Origin: VXPQ01 sp964608315 | GTDB lineage: Bacteria > Bacteroidota > Rhodothermia > Rhodothermales > VXPQ01 | Assembly (NCBI GenBank): GCA_964608315.1 | Contig: CAZSNF010000001.1 | Coordinates: 200,158 to 264,157 of the forward strand | DNA length: 64,000 nt | Reading direction: 5' to 3' | Shown here: piece by piece, positions 41,326-50,702 of the stretch | Layout: each line of letters begins with the position of its first letter | How positions within the stretch are numbered: position 1 is the first letter of the stretch | Program-made: the position numbers and the translations under genes | Notes under the pieces: generated by a model | Seen by the model: only the letters and a program-made list of their open reading frames with translations | Told to the model about the DNA's origin: nothing | The model's database searches: none

Positions 41326-44300
41326 TTATGGATTTTCAATGCGGCGAACCCCCACATGGAGCGTTTCTTCTCCAATATGGAAGACGTCCACGACATCTCC
41401 CTGAGGAGAATTAGCCGCATTTAACTCCAGCGCCAGGGTCTCGTTCCGTATCCATTCCCCATGCCGTCGAATCACGTCGGACAATGGCCCTGTCGTCTGG
41501 TACTCGACCAGAATACGATCCGTTACTTCAAAATCGTTTCCTTTCCGCAAATTCTGCATGCGATTGACGATTTCCCGGGCCTGCCCTTCGGCGACCAGGT
41601 CTTCCGACAGCGTCGTATCAAGCGCGACGGTGACATCGTTTTCCTGGCCAACCAGCCACCCGGTCACTGCTTCGCTGGTTATTTCAATGTCTCCGGGGCC
41701 CAGTTCGACATGCTCGCCGCCTGCCTCGATGACGATGCGGCCTTCCTGTGCGTATCGGGCGATTTGCGCCTCGTCCAGCGCCTGGACAGCCTGGGCGACG
41801 AATTTCATGCGTTTCCCGAGGCGCGGTCCCAGCCGCTTGAAATCGGGACGGGCCGAGCGTTTGACGAGCCCGCTTGATTCCGGGACATACTCAATGGCGC
41901 GAACATTGATTTCGTCCAGGATGATGCTCCGAACTTTTTCTATGTCGCTTTCGGAAACCTGTTCGCCGATGACGGCCAGAATCCGTGGAAGTGGTTGCCG
42001 GACATTGATTTCACTCTGGTTTCTTAAAGAAAGGGCAAGGGAGGAAATCGTTCGGGCCAGCGCCATTCGCCGTTCAAGGTCCGGATCCGTTTCGGCCTCG
42101 ACCGGTTCGGGAAACAAGGCGAGGTGCACGGATTCGGGTCCATCCTGATTTGCTCCGACCAGCAGCGCGCGATGCAGCCAGTCGCTGAAGAAGGGCGCGA
42201 TCGGAGCCATCATGCCCGCAATAGCCATCAGGCATTCGTACACCGTCTGGTAGGCGGCCTCCTTGTCGCCGCTCTTGTCCGCCTCTTTCCAGAAGCGCCT
42301 TCTCGACCGGCGGATATACCAGTTGGAAAGTTCTTCCACGAACTGCTCGATCGCCCGCGCGGCTCGCGTCGGATCGTACGCCTCGTACGCGCGATCCGCC
42401 TTCCGAACCGTGCTGTGCAGCAGGCTGACGATCCAGCGATCCAGTTCGGGGCGCTCCCGTACGGGAATGCGGGGTTCGGCGCAGGCGAAACCGTCTATGT
42501 TCGCATAGGTGGCGAAAAAGGCATAGACATTTTCCAGCGTGCCAAAGAACTTCCGAAGGGTATCGCCGAGACCGCGTTCCGAAAACTTGATGTTTTCCCA
42601 TGGCGGCGAGTTGCTCATCATGTACCAGCGCACCGTATCTGCCCCGTAGCGCGCGATCGTTTCGAACGGATCCACCGCATTGCCCCGCGACTTCGACATC
42701 TTTTCTCCCTGCTCGTCCAGAATCAATCCATTGACGACCACATTTTCGTAGGCCACCGAATCCATCACCGCCGCCGCCAGCACATGCATGGTGTAGAACC
42801 ATCCGCGCGTCTGGTCGATGCCTTCCGCGATGAAGTCGGCGGGAAAATGCCGCTCGAATTTTTCCTTGTTTTCGAATGGATAATGCCACTGTGCAAACGG
42901 CATGGAGCCCGAATCGAACCATACGTCGATGACTTCCGGCACGCGGCGCATCACGCCGCCGTCCGGGGCGGGCCACGTCAAGGCGTCCACGAACGGGCGA
43001 TGCAGATCGATATCCTCGTCGCGTTCCGGGAGCTGGTCGCCGCATTTTTCCCGAAGTTCCGCGACAGAACCAATCACTTCGATATGGTCGGATCCTTCCT
43101 GGTCTGATCGCCAGATCGGCAGCGGCGTTCCCCAGTATCGACGGCGGCTTAACGCCCAGTCCACGTTGTTTTTCAGCCATTCGCCAAAACGTCCCGCGCC
43201 CATGGCGGCGGGCTGCCAGCGAATCGTATCGTTGAGCGCAATCATCCGGTCCTTGATGGCCGTGGTCCGCACGAACCAGCTCGCCACCGGATAATTCATA
43301 AGCGGGGTTCCCTTGCGCCAGTCATGCGGATAATTGTGGAGATGCGTTTCGTGTTTGTACAACAAACCGCGCGCGCGCAAATTGCGCGAAATCGGTTTGT
43401 CCGCGTCTTTGAACCACATACCGGAAACGAGCGGAATGTCTTTCGTAAAGCGCCCGGCGGGATCCACCGGATTGAACAGGGGCAACCCTTCTTTTTGCGC
43501 TGTCGCATGGTCGTCGGCCCCGAAGGCGGGCGCAAGGTGCACTACGCCGGTTCCGTCCTCCGTGGATACGAAATCGGCTTCCACCACGCGCCAGGCTCCC
43601 TGCTTGCGGCCCTCGTCCAGAAAATACGGAAAGACCGGATCGCAGGTCGTTCCGACCAGGTCCCGCCCCTTGCGTCGCAGAACTATTTCGCAGGCGCCGT
43701 CCAACACGTCCAGCCGCTCTTCCGCAAGGATCAGAAATTCTTCGTCTCCAGCGTCGTTTCGCAGGCGCGCCTTTACGTAATCGATGTCGCCCCCCACGGC
43801 CAGCGCCGCATTGGATATGAGCGTCCACGGGGTTGTGGTCCAGGCCAGAAAGAACGTGTTTTCCTCGCCCCGAACAGGGAATCGGACATAGACGGACGGA
43901 TCCTGCACTTCCTGGTAGCCCAGACTAACTTCATGGGACGAAAGCACGGTCCCCGATCCCGGGCTATACCACTGAATCTTGTGTCCCTCGTACAGGAGCC
44001 CCCGTTCGAAAATTCGTTTGACGAGCCACCATTCCGTCTCGATATACCTGTTTTCGAACGTGACGTAGGGATTATCCAGATCGACCCAATACCCCATCTT
44101 TTTCGTCAGGTCGTCCCACGTCTCCTTGTATCGCAGTACGCTTTCGCGGCATTTGGCGTTGTATTTGTCGATCCCGTATCGTTCGATGTCCTCGCGCCCG
44201 GTCAGGCCAAGCGCTTTCTCCACTTCAATTTCGACCGGGAGGCCATGCGTATCCCATCCGGCCTTGCGTTCCACACAGAAGCCCTTCATCGTTTGGTAGC

Positions 44301-44511
44301 GACAGAACACGTCCTTGACGGTTCGCGCCATCACATGGTGAATGCCGGGGCGCCCGTTGGCGGTGGGCGGCCCTTCGTAGAACGTGAAAGCCTTGCAGTG
44401 CGCCCGATCAGATATGCTTTTCCGGAAAATGCGTCGCTGCTCCCACAGGGCCAGCATTTCTTGCTCCAGCGCAGCGTGATCGAATCGCTTTACTTCTTCA
44501 AACCTGGGCAT
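41326..44511 (-). CDS. ileS: isoleucyl-tRNA synthetase
   Basis: 1061 residues. Class I synthetase charging tRNA-Ile with CP1 editing. Signature HIGH-equivalent GPPTANGRPGIHHVMARTVKD, editing domain (AWTTTPWTLISNAALAV), RGWFYTMHVL and KMSKS loop EKMSKSRGNAVDPF. The sequence follows the longer, eukaryote-like IleS type 2 pattern, often linked to mupirocin tolerance; that phenotype is not shown here. Start at 44511 (MPRFEEVKRFDH); the 85-residue upstream extension overlaps the phosphorylase gene in another frame. Confidence 0.96.
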   Translation of the reverse strand: MPRFEEVKRFDHAALEQEMLALWEQRRIFRKSISDRAHCKAFTFYEGPPTANGRPGIHHVMARTVKDVFCRYQTMKGFCVERKAGWDTHGLPVEIEVEKALGLTGREDIERYGIDKYNAKCRESVLRYKETWDDLTKKMGYWVDLDNPYVTFENRYIETEWWLVKRIFERGLLYEGHKIQWYSPGSGTVLSSHEVSLGYQEVQDPSVYVRFPVRGEENTFFLAWTTTPWTLISNAALAVGGDIDYVKARLRNDAGDEEFLILAEERLDVLDGACEIVLRRKGRDLVGTTCDPVFPYFLDEGRKQGAWRVVEADFVSTEDGTGVVHLAPAFGADDHATAQKEGLPLFNPVDPAGRFTKDIPLVSGMWFKDADKPISRNLRARGLLYKHETHLHNYPHDWRKGTPLMNYPVASWFVRTTAIKDRMIALNDTIRWQPAAMGAGRFGEWLKNNVDWALSRRRYWGTPLPIWRSDQEGSDHIEVIGSVAELREKCGDQLPERDEDIDLHRPFVDALTWPAPDGGVMRRVPEVIDVWFDSGSMPFAQWHYPFENKEKFERHFPADFIAEGIDQTRGWFYTMHVLAAAVMDSVAYENVVVNGLILDEQGEKMSKSRGNAVDPFETIARYGADTVRWYMMSNSPPWENIKFSERGLGDTLRKFFGTLENVYAFFATYANIDGFACAEPRIPVRERPELDRWIVSLLHSTVRKADRAYEAYDPTRAARAIEQFVEELSNWYIRRSRRRFWKEADKSGDKEAAYQTVYECLMAIAGMMAPIAPFFSDWLHRALLVGANQDGPESVHLALFPEPVEAETDPDLERRMALARTISSLALSLRNQSEINVRQPLPRILAVIGEQVSESDIEKVRSIILDEINVRAIEYVPESSGLVKRSARPDFKRLGPRLGKRMKFVAQAVQALDEAQIARYAQEGRIVIEAGGEHVELGPGDIEITSEAVTGWLVGQENDVTVALDTTLSEDLVAEGQAREIVNRMQNLRKGNDFEVTDRILVEYQTTGPLSDVIRRHGEWIRNETLALELNAANSPQGDVVDVFHIGEETLHVGVRRIENP

Positions 44512-44549
44512 GGACAGCAAGCCGGCGCGGCATGGCGACAGAATATTCG

Positions 44550-45386
44550 CTATGCCCCGACGGTCGATACGATGGCTGACATGAGCCGGGTCAGGAGCGG
44601 TTCCGCCTTGCCTGCGGCGGCGATAATCTCCTCGAGAGAAACCGGTGCGAGCGCATCGGGGAAGCATTCGTCGGTGACCACGGAAACGGCGAGTACGCGC
44701 ATATTCATATGGCGCGCCGCAATCACCTCGGGAACGGTGCTCATTCCCACTACATCTGCGCCCCATCCCCGAAGCATCCGGTATTCGGCCCGCGTTTCAA
44801 GGTTCGGGCCCGTAACCGACACATACACGCCCCGATGCAGTTTGATGCCCTCTTCAAGCGCCTTCTCTTCCGCTATTTGTTGCAATTCCTCGTCGTAGGG
44901 CGCGCTCATATCCGGGAAGCGATCTCCCCAGTCGTCGATATTCGGCCCGATCAGCGGATTGGCGTTCTGGAAATTGATGTGGTCCGACAACAACATCAAA
45001 TCTCCTTTCCTGTACACGGGATTCATGCCGCCGGCCGCATTGGAAATCAGCAGCGTATCGACGCCAAGTACGCCGAAAACCCGAACGGGAAACGCCACGG
45101 TTTGCGCATCGTATCCTTCGTACAAATGAAAACGCCCCTGCAAGGCATACACCGGAACGCCGGACAACGCGCCCACCAGCAGGCGGCCCGGATGCGATTC
45201 CACCGTGGATAACGGGAATCCGGGAATTTCTTCGTAGGGTATGACGGTTTCGGCCTCGATCTTGTGCGCGAGTTCGGCGAGGCCCGTCCCGAGGATCAAG
45301 CCAATCCGGGGAGTCAAACCGATCCGGGCGCGAATGGCTTCGGCGGCGGCTTCCACATTCTGGCGGTATGCAAGAGCGTCAAACAT
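44550..45386 (-). CDS. punA: purine nucleoside phosphorylase (class I, trimeric type)
   Basis: 278 residues. Phosphorolysis of purine nucleosides. Family features: GLILGTGLAELAHKI (phosphate loop), VESHPGRLLVGALSGVPVYALQGRFHLYEGY, SNAAGGMNP, SDHINFQNANPLIGPN, TGPNLETRAEYRMLRGWGADVVGMSTVPEVIAARH and VTDE near the base site. Length is normal. It lies directly upstream of ileS with a 38-bp gap. Confidence 0.94.
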   Translation of the reverse strand: MFDALAYRQNVEAAAEAIRARIGLTPRIGLILGTGLAELAHKIEAETVIPYEEIPGFPLSTVESHPGRLLVGALSGVPVYALQGRFHLYEGYDAQTVAFPVRVFGVLGVDTLLISNAAGGMNPVYRKGDLMLLSDHINFQNANPLIGPNIDDWGDRFPDMSAPYDEELQQIAEEKALEEGIKLHRGVYVSVTGPNLETRAEYRMLRGWGADVVGMSTVPEVIAARHMNMRVLAVSVVTDECFPDALAPVSLEEIIAAAGKAEPLLTRLMSAIVSTVGA

Positions 45387-45419
45387 AATTCAGGAACTTC
45401 AGTGAGGTACGTGATGAAA

Positions 45420-45435
45420 CGGCGGGACCCCGCCG
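45420..45435 (-). terminator. short GC hairpin upstream of the phosphorylase gene
   Basis: CGGCGGG-ac-CCCGCCG is a perfect 7-bp stem with a two-base loop, followed on the minus strand by only TTTC. It may be a weak terminator between divIVA and punA. Confidence 0.3.
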
Positions 45436-45439
45436 CAAT

Positions 45440-45480
45440 GATTCAGGGATACTCAAGGATACTGAATCAGGGCATCCTTA
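45440..45480 (-). repeat. compact repeat-end cluster at the divIVA stop
   Basis: The plus strand shows GATTCAGGGATACTC then AAGGATACTGAATC then AGGGCATCCTTAA: three end-like motifs in 41 bp, with GATTCAG/CTGAATC and AAGGAT/ATCCTT inverted pairs. The final TTA (45478-45480) is the divIVA stop codon. This looks like two terminal repeats with the core missing. Confidence 0.6.
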
Positions 45481-46254
45481 ATCCAGGTCTTTCAAAATGC
45501 GACGGATGTGCTGGATATCCGAAGACGAATCCGGCTCGCCGCTAACCTTCTTCCGGTTTTTCGGTTTCTTTGTCCCGGGAATGCGGTCGTCGCTCGACGT
45601 TTCGTTCTTCGCCTCTGCATCCGCTTCCGGCTTCGGGCCTGGCTTCGGGTCTGGCTCCGGGTCTGGCTCCGGCCGCGACGGGGGCGCAGGGGCAGGTTCT
45701 TTTTTCTTGCGCGGAGCGCTCTTCCTTTCAGGCGTCTCGCTCGCAGACCGTTGCCTTGCCTGCTCTTCTTCGCCGGCCGGATACAATTTGCCCAAAACCA
45801 TATTGGCGTGTTCCTCGTAGCGCGCCAGCAGTTCGGTTTCGGACGTGAGCAACGCGCGAAGCCTGGCCATCAATTCCAGGCGGTAATCGTTCAGGCTTGA
45901 TGCTTGCCGGCGAATCTCGCGGACCGTTTCCCGCGCCTGCTCTTCCATGCCGCGCGCTTCGGATTCGGCCTTCGCGATCATGTTGCGAGCCTTTTCTTCG
46001 GCGTTTCGGATCGTTTTTTCAGAGGATTCCCGGGTAATGCGCAAGGCTTCCTCCAGCGCCACCTCCACCTTTTCGTAGTGCTTGATCTTGGCCCGCAGTT
46101 CGGCCAGCTTGTTTTCAAGTCCCTGGCGCTCGTCAATAGCGCTTTCCCATTGCGCAGCTGCCAGTTGCAGAAACACCTGCACTTCTTCCGGGTCGTAGCC
46201 CCGGAATTTGCGCGAAAATTCCTGCTTTCGTATGTCGAGCGGAGTCAGTTTCAT
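45478..46254 (-). CDS. DivIVA-domain protein
   Basis: 258 residues. N-terminal DivIVA domain (MKLTPLDIRKQEFSRKFRGYDPEEVQVFL) followed by a long coiled coil (about 30-150), then a Pro/Glu/Asp/Lys low-complexity region (PRPEPDPEPDPKPGPKPEAD-like, about 180-230). DivIVA proteins mark curved membrane or septa in Gram-positives; in Bacteroidota the role is unclear. Start at 46254 is set by the domain. Stop codon lies in a repeat-end cluster. Confidence 0.88.
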   Translation of the reverse strand: MKLTPLDIRKQEFSRKFRGYDPEEVQVFLQLAAAQWESAIDERQGLENKLAELRAKIKHYEKVEVALEEALRITRESSEKTIRNAEEKARNMIAKAESEARGMEEQARETVREIRRQASSLNDYRLELMARLRALLTSETELLARYEEHANMVLGKLYPAGEEEQARQRSASETPERKSAPRKKKEPAPAPPSRPEPDPEPDPKPGPKPEADAEAKNETSSDDRIPGTKKPKNRKKVSGEPDSSSDIQHIRRILKDLD

Positions 46255-46372
46255 GGCGCAACGCGCTTTATGCCGCAGGGTCTGGATTGTGCGTCTGCAT
46301 ACATCAAGAGACGATAACCGCATATCCCGACAAGGTACGGATTTTTTTCGATTCGATTTGAGCGAAGCAGAG

Positions 46373-46578
46373 TTTCCTTAAAATAATTCAGGCAAGGCGA
46401 TCAAGAGGGTCTGTGGCGCGCCTTTGAACGAAACATCGGGCCCCAAATCCCTTTGCCAGCCCGTGGCCTGCGCACCCTTATGTATTCGTGAAAAGGCGCG
46501 CCACAGACCCGTTCCACCCTGCACCAGCACACCTCTGCGCAACCCCTGAATTTTGTGGATTAATCAGCGTATCCTTAA
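46373..46578 (+). repeat. type A dispersed repeat, copy A4 (inverted core)
   Basis: About 206 bp inside the 332-bp divIVA-yggS gap. The left end is degraded (TTCCTTAAAATAATTCAGGC), the right end ATTAATCAGCGTATCCTTAA is good. Stem GGGTCTGTGGCGCGCC... pairs with ...GGCGCGCCACAGACCC, so the C-G pair seen in A1 (GGGCC/GGCCC) is T-A here and pairing is kept. The core orientation is class 2, as in A3. No gene is seen in the gap. Confidence 0.82.
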
Positions 46579-46586
46579 GGGCGCTC

Positions 46587-47324
46587 TTAACCGGGGCGTC
46601 GCCGAATTCTTTTTCCGAACAGGGCGCTGCCGATTCGCACATGGGTGGCGCCCTCTTCGATCGCCGCCTCGAAATCCCGGCTCATGCCCATGGAAAGCTG
46701 CTCCATGGAGATGTTCGGGGCGAACCGGGGCGGCGTGGCGTCGAACAGGGCGCGCAGTCGCTGGAACTCGCGGCGAATGGCGTCCGGGCCGGCGTGAAGC
46801 GATCCGATAGCCATCAGCCCGAGCACCTGGATATGCTCGCAACGGGCTATCTCTTCGAACAACGGAAGCAGCCCGTCCGGGGCAACGCCGAACTTGCTGG
46901 CCTCGCCGGAAATATCGACCTGCGCCAGGCAGGGCAATATGCGTTCTTCCGTTCGGGCGCGTTCGTTCAGCGCGCAGGCGAGGCGGGCGCTGTCCAGTGC
47001 ATGAAAACAATCCGCGAACCGAACAACGTCTCTTGCCTTGTTCCGCTGCAAATGTCCGATCATGTGCCAGGTTCTGTCCCCCCCTTGCGTCCGCCCCGGC
47101 GCTTCTTTGCTCTTCCGCACCAGTTCCTGTACGCGATTCTCTCCAAAATGACGTATCCCGGCCCGGTGCGCCGCCTCCACCGCCGCCATGGGGAACGTTT
47201 TGGATACGGCGATCAGCGTAATTTCGTCGGGCGAACGCCCGGCCCGCCGACAGGCTTCCGCAATACGCGCCCGAATCTGCTGCGCGTTGCGGGCAATGCT
47301 CTCCATGTCCATGCAGTCCGTCAT
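46587..47324 (-). CDS. yggS: PLP homeostasis protein (YggS/PLPBP family)
   Basis: 245 residues. Binds pyridoxal phosphate and buffers it; no catalysis known. PLP lysine is Lys42 in ITLIAVSKTFP; other motifs are HFGENRVQEL, TWHMIGHLQRNKA, QVDISGEASKFG, LMAIGS and LSMGMSRDFEAAIEEGATHVRIGSALFG. Start ATG at 47324 (MTDCMDMESIARN); a solo repeat end lies immediately upstream. Met5 or Met7 remain possible starts. Confidence 0.94.
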   Translation of the reverse strand: MTDCMDMESIARNAQQIRARIAEACRRAGRSPDEITLIAVSKTFPMAAVEAAHRAGIRHFGENRVQELVRKSKEAPGRTQGGDRTWHMIGHLQRNKARDVVRFADCFHALDSARLACALNERARTEERILPCLAQVDISGEASKFGVAPDGLLPLFEEIARCEHIQVLGLMAIGSLHAGPDAIRREFQRLRALFDATPPRFAPNISMEQLSMGMSRDFEAAIEEGATHVRIGSALFGKRIRRRPG

Positions 47325-47328
47325 GCTG

Positions 47329-47344
47329 TTATCAGAGTGTCCCC
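47329..47344 (-). repeat. solo repeat end before yggS
   Basis: Minus strand GGGGACACTCTGATAA ends 4 nt before the yggS ATG. It is the same motif, at almost the same distance from the start codon, as before the GWxTD gene at 15463-15483. Confidence 0.6.
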
Positions 47345-47359
47345 GGGAACGCCGCGCCG

Positions 47360-49879
47360 TTACGTTTCCGCGCGCAGCGCCTCCAGCGGAGACTGCCGGT
47401 AAATGCCCCGGCTGTATGCGAGCCCGGTCCCTGTCGTCAAAAGCGGCGCCGCGATCAGCAACGCCAGCGCGGCCGCGATATCTGGCCGAAAAGGCGTATC
47501 GAACAGGAACGCTGCAAACGCCCACACCGCCGCAAAAGAAAGCGTCAGGCCCGTCAAGGCGGCGAAAAACCCGATAAAAAAATACTCGACCGCCATGATT
47601 CGGAGCACTTCGGATCGGGACGCCCCCAACGTTTTCAGCAATACGCTCTCGCGCCGCCGTTGCGACTGGCTCACCACCACGGCTCCGATCAACACAATGA
47701 TCCCTGTCAGGATACTGAAGGACGCCATGAAGCGAACCACGAACGATATGCTGGAGAAAATAGCGTCAAAGGTGTTCAGAACCAGCGACAAGTCGATAAT
47801 CGAGACGGAAGGGTGCCTGTCTACTACGGCTCGCTGCAACCCGGAGGCCTGAACTGCGGTTTCCGTCCGGCTGAGGACGACATGGAATTGCGGGGCTTCT
47901 TCCAGTACGCCCGCAGGGAACACCACATAGAAATTGGTTCCCATCCGCCGCCATTCCACTTCGCGTAAACTGGCCACCCGGGTCGGGACGAACTCTCCCT
48001 GTACGTTGAACGTCAAACTGTCCCCTACGCCAACCTTCAGGTCCCGGGCAATATCCTCGTCCAGCGATATGGGCGCCAGCGGATCGTTCGGGTCCGCCTC
48101 TCCGATAAATTCGCCCGCCGCCAACTTTTCGGATTCGGTCAAACGGTCTCGCCAGGTTACGCGGTATTCGCGGCGGTGCGCCCAGGTCGCCGTAGAATCC
48201 GCCTGCATGGCGCTTACCGCGCGTCCGTTGACGGAGGCAAGGCGCATGGTTACAATAGGCACGCTATCCAGCACGGGCAACTCCTGCTCCCGCACGATAT
48301 CCGTTACCGGAGCGATTTCGTCGGACTGAATATCGAACAAGACCATATTGGGCAAGCGTCGGGCCTCGGACAGTTCGAGCTGGCCCAGCAGCGTTCGCTG
48401 AATCCCGAAAAGCGTTCCGATCGCAAAAGCGCCCAGTCCCAGCGAAAGCACCAGCATCGTGGTCTGGTTATTGGGCCGGAACAAGTTGGCCAATCCTTGC
48501 CGCCAGATGTAACTCCAACTAGACGGAAAGAAGCGGCGCGTAGCCCAGACGACGCCTTTCGCCGTAATCAGGAGGGCGCCAAAGCCCGCCGCCAGGCCGG
48601 CGGCGTAAGCCAGTCCGGCGCCGGGCGACGGCGCATTGCCTGTGGCGAATGCGACAATGCCCGCCGCCACGATCCCGAATACGCCCCACCAGAGCGGGTC
48701 TTTCAAACTGGACAGACCGGTTTCCACAGTCGAACGCAGGGTCAAAAGCGGAGATATGCGGCGAACCGAAACGAGCGGAAAAAGCGCAAAGGCCACGGCG
48801 GCCCCGACGCCCAGCGCCATGCCTGCTCCGAGCGAACTCCAGGATATCGAAAAGGGCACCGCTACGGGGAGAAAATCCTGGAGGACGATCGGCACGAGCG
48901 CCTGCACCCCTATGCCCAGCGCAGCGCCCGCCGCGCTGCTCGCCAGGCCCATGACAAGGGTTTGCAAGGCGTACACGGAACATGTTTGCCAGACGCCCGC
49001 CCCAAGGCATCGCAACACCGCAATCGTTGCAAGCCGCCTGCGCACGTAGACATGCACGGCGCCCGCCACGCCAATGCCTCCCAGCAGCACGGCGACAAAA
49101 GCGATCACATTCAGAAATCGATACAGATTGGTCAACCCCTCGTCCCATCCTTCCCGGATTTCGGCGACCGTATCGTAGCGAACTTCTTCTTCGCGCAACA
49201 GCGGCGCCACCGACTCGACGAGCGCTTCCGGGTCTCTGCCGTCATCGAACCGGAAAGCGAGGGCGTACTCCGCCTGGCTGCCCCGGGACAAGAGCGTCGA
49301 ATCCAGCCGGACGGCGGGAATGTATATGCGCGGGCTGAAAAGCGACATCATCTGATTTTCGCCCGGCGTCTTGTCGATCCGCCCCGCCACCGGATAGAAA
49401 CGGCGCCCGATGCGGACGCTGTCTCCGGGCTGCACGTGGAAAAGGTTCATTACCGCCCGATCCACCAGTGCGCCGCCGTCGGCAAGCCAGCGCTCCGTCG
49501 CATCGGCGGGCGTGGTTTCGAGGTCGCCGTAGAAAGGAAAGGGGCCTTCGATCGCGCGCACAGTCATCAGGCGCGACTGCCGCCCAGCCGGAAACCAGGC
49601 CATGGAGGGAAAGGAAACGAGTCGCGCTTGCGTCCCGCCTATAGAATCAATGGCCGCTTCCATGGCGCTTCCGAACGGCCGCCCGGATTCCAGCATAAGG
49701 TCCGCGCCCAGCAATGTTTTCGCCTCGCGGTCCACTACCTTCCGGAGGTTGCTCCCGAACGACGAAATGGCCACCAGCGCCGCCACCCCAACGACCATGG
49801 CGGACAAAAAGAGCGCCAGTTGCCGGCGGCTGCCCCGGCTGTCCCTCCACGCCATCCTGCATATCCACAAATTCGGCAT
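47360..49879 (-). CDS. ABC transporter permease, FtsX/YbbP type
   Basis: 839 residues. N-terminal membrane anchor (LALFLSAMVVGVAALVAISSF), a large periplasmic MacB-PCD-like domain, then clusters of membrane helices near 255-430 and 730-830 (FVVRFMASFSILTGIIVLIGAVVVSQSQRRRES; LSFAAVWAFAAFLF) forming two FtsX-like domains, as in E. coli YbbP. Such exporters act in envelope or lipid-linked processes. The matching ATPase is the next gene upstream, 18 bp away. Confidence 0.9.
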   Translation of the reverse strand: MPNLWICRMAWRDSRGSRRQLALFLSAMVVGVAALVAISSFGSNLRKVVDREAKTLLGADLMLESGRPFGSAMEAAIDSIGGTQARLVSFPSMAWFPAGRQSRLMTVRAIEGPFPFYGDLETTPADATERWLADGGALVDRAVMNLFHVQPGDSVRIGRRFYPVAGRIDKTPGENQMMSLFSPRIYIPAVRLDSTLLSRGSQAEYALAFRFDDGRDPEALVESVAPLLREEEVRYDTVAEIREGWDEGLTNLYRFLNVIAFVAVLLGGIGVAGAVHVYVRRRLATIAVLRCLGAGVWQTCSVYALQTLVMGLASSAAGAALGIGVQALVPIVLQDFLPVAVPFSISWSSLGAGMALGVGAAVAFALFPLVSVRRISPLLTLRSTVETGLSSLKDPLWWGVFGIVAAGIVAFATGNAPSPGAGLAYAAGLAAGFGALLITAKGVVWATRRFFPSSWSYIWRQGLANLFRPNNQTTMLVLSLGLGAFAIGTLFGIQRTLLGQLELSEARRLPNMVLFDIQSDEIAPVTDIVREQELPVLDSVPIVTMRLASVNGRAVSAMQADSTATWAHRREYRVTWRDRLTESEKLAAGEFIGEADPNDPLAPISLDEDIARDLKVGVGDSLTFNVQGEFVPTRVASLREVEWRRMGTNFYVVFPAGVLEEAPQFHVVLSRTETAVQASGLQRAVVDRHPSVSIIDLSLVLNTFDAIFSSISFVVRFMASFSILTGIIVLIGAVVVSQSQRRRESVLLKTLGASRSEVLRIMAVEYFFIGFFAALTGLTLSFAAVWAFAAFLFDTPFRPDIAAALALLIAAPLLTTGTGLAYSRGIYRQSPLEALRAET

Positions 49880-49897
49880 CGTTATCGCATGTGCTGG

Positions 49898-50599
49898 CTA
49901 CGGGAGTGCGGGTCCGGAGTTCGTCGCAGCGTCGGAAACCACGGCGCCGCCGCGCAGCCGGATAATGCGTCCGGTGCGCTGCGCCAGTTCATGGTTGTGC
50001 GTAACGAGGAGCAGCGCCGTTCCCGCGGTTTCGTTCAGTTCGAACAGCAGCGCCTCGATGGTCGCGCCCGTCTCGGCGTCGAGGTTACCCGTGGGTTCGT
50101 CGGCGAACAGCATGGCCGGGCGATTTGCGAACGCCCGCGCAATGGATACCCGTTGCTGCTCGCCCCCGGACAACTGCGCGGGATAATGGGACTTCCGTTC
50201 TCCAAGTCCCACCTGATCGAGCAGCGCGCTTGCCCGCTTGCGGGCCCCCTTGTCGCCGCGCAACTCCGCCGGAACCATCACATTTTCCAGCGCCGTCAAG
50301 GCAGGAATCAACTGGAATGTCTGGAAAATAAATCCGACTTCCCGGTTGCGAAGCCGTGCAAGCGCGTCTTCCGACAGGGCGTTCAGGCGGCGACCGGACA
50401 AATCCACGCTCCCCGACGTAGCCCGATCCAGTCCCGCGCACAAACCCAGCAGGGTGGTTTTCCCGGAACCCGAGGGCCCTGCCACGGCGCACGTTTCTCC
50501 GGGGCGTAAATCGAAGGATACGTCGCGCAACACGGTAAGCGATCGATCGCCGCTCTCGTAGGTCCTGGTGAGATGGCGAACGGAAAGAATGGGGGCCAT
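49898..50599 (-). CDS. ABC transporter ATP-binding protein (YbbA/LolD type)
   Basis: 233 residues. Walker A GPSGSGKT at 41-48, Q-loop FIFQTFQLIPALTALENVMVP, signature LSGGEQQRVSIARAF, Walker B MLFADEPTGNLD and H-loop LLVTHNHELA. This is the MacB/LolD/YbbA branch that pairs with FtsX-type permeases, here the adjacent gene. Start at 50599 (MAPILSVRHL); the longer frame is antisense to the lipoprotein gene. Confidence 0.94.
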   Translation of the reverse strand: MAPILSVRHLTRTYESGDRSLTVLRDVSFDLRPGETCAVAGPSGSGKTTLLGLCAGLDRATSGSVDLSGRRLNALSEDALARLRNREVGFIFQTFQLIPALTALENVMVPAELRGDKGARKRASALLDQVGLGERKSHYPAQLSGGEQQRVSIARAFANRPAMLFADEPTGNLDAETGATIEALLFELNETAGTALLLVTHNHELAQRTGRIIRLRGGAVVSDAATNSGPALP

Positions 50600-50702
50600 A
50601 AGATATTTTTCTGAAACCGGTTTTCGTTTCCGGGGGTTTGTTGCAGTCAGGTCTCTTTCTTCAGAATACTCCGTGTTCGCGCCAGAAGGTTTTCCGCAAT
50701 CC

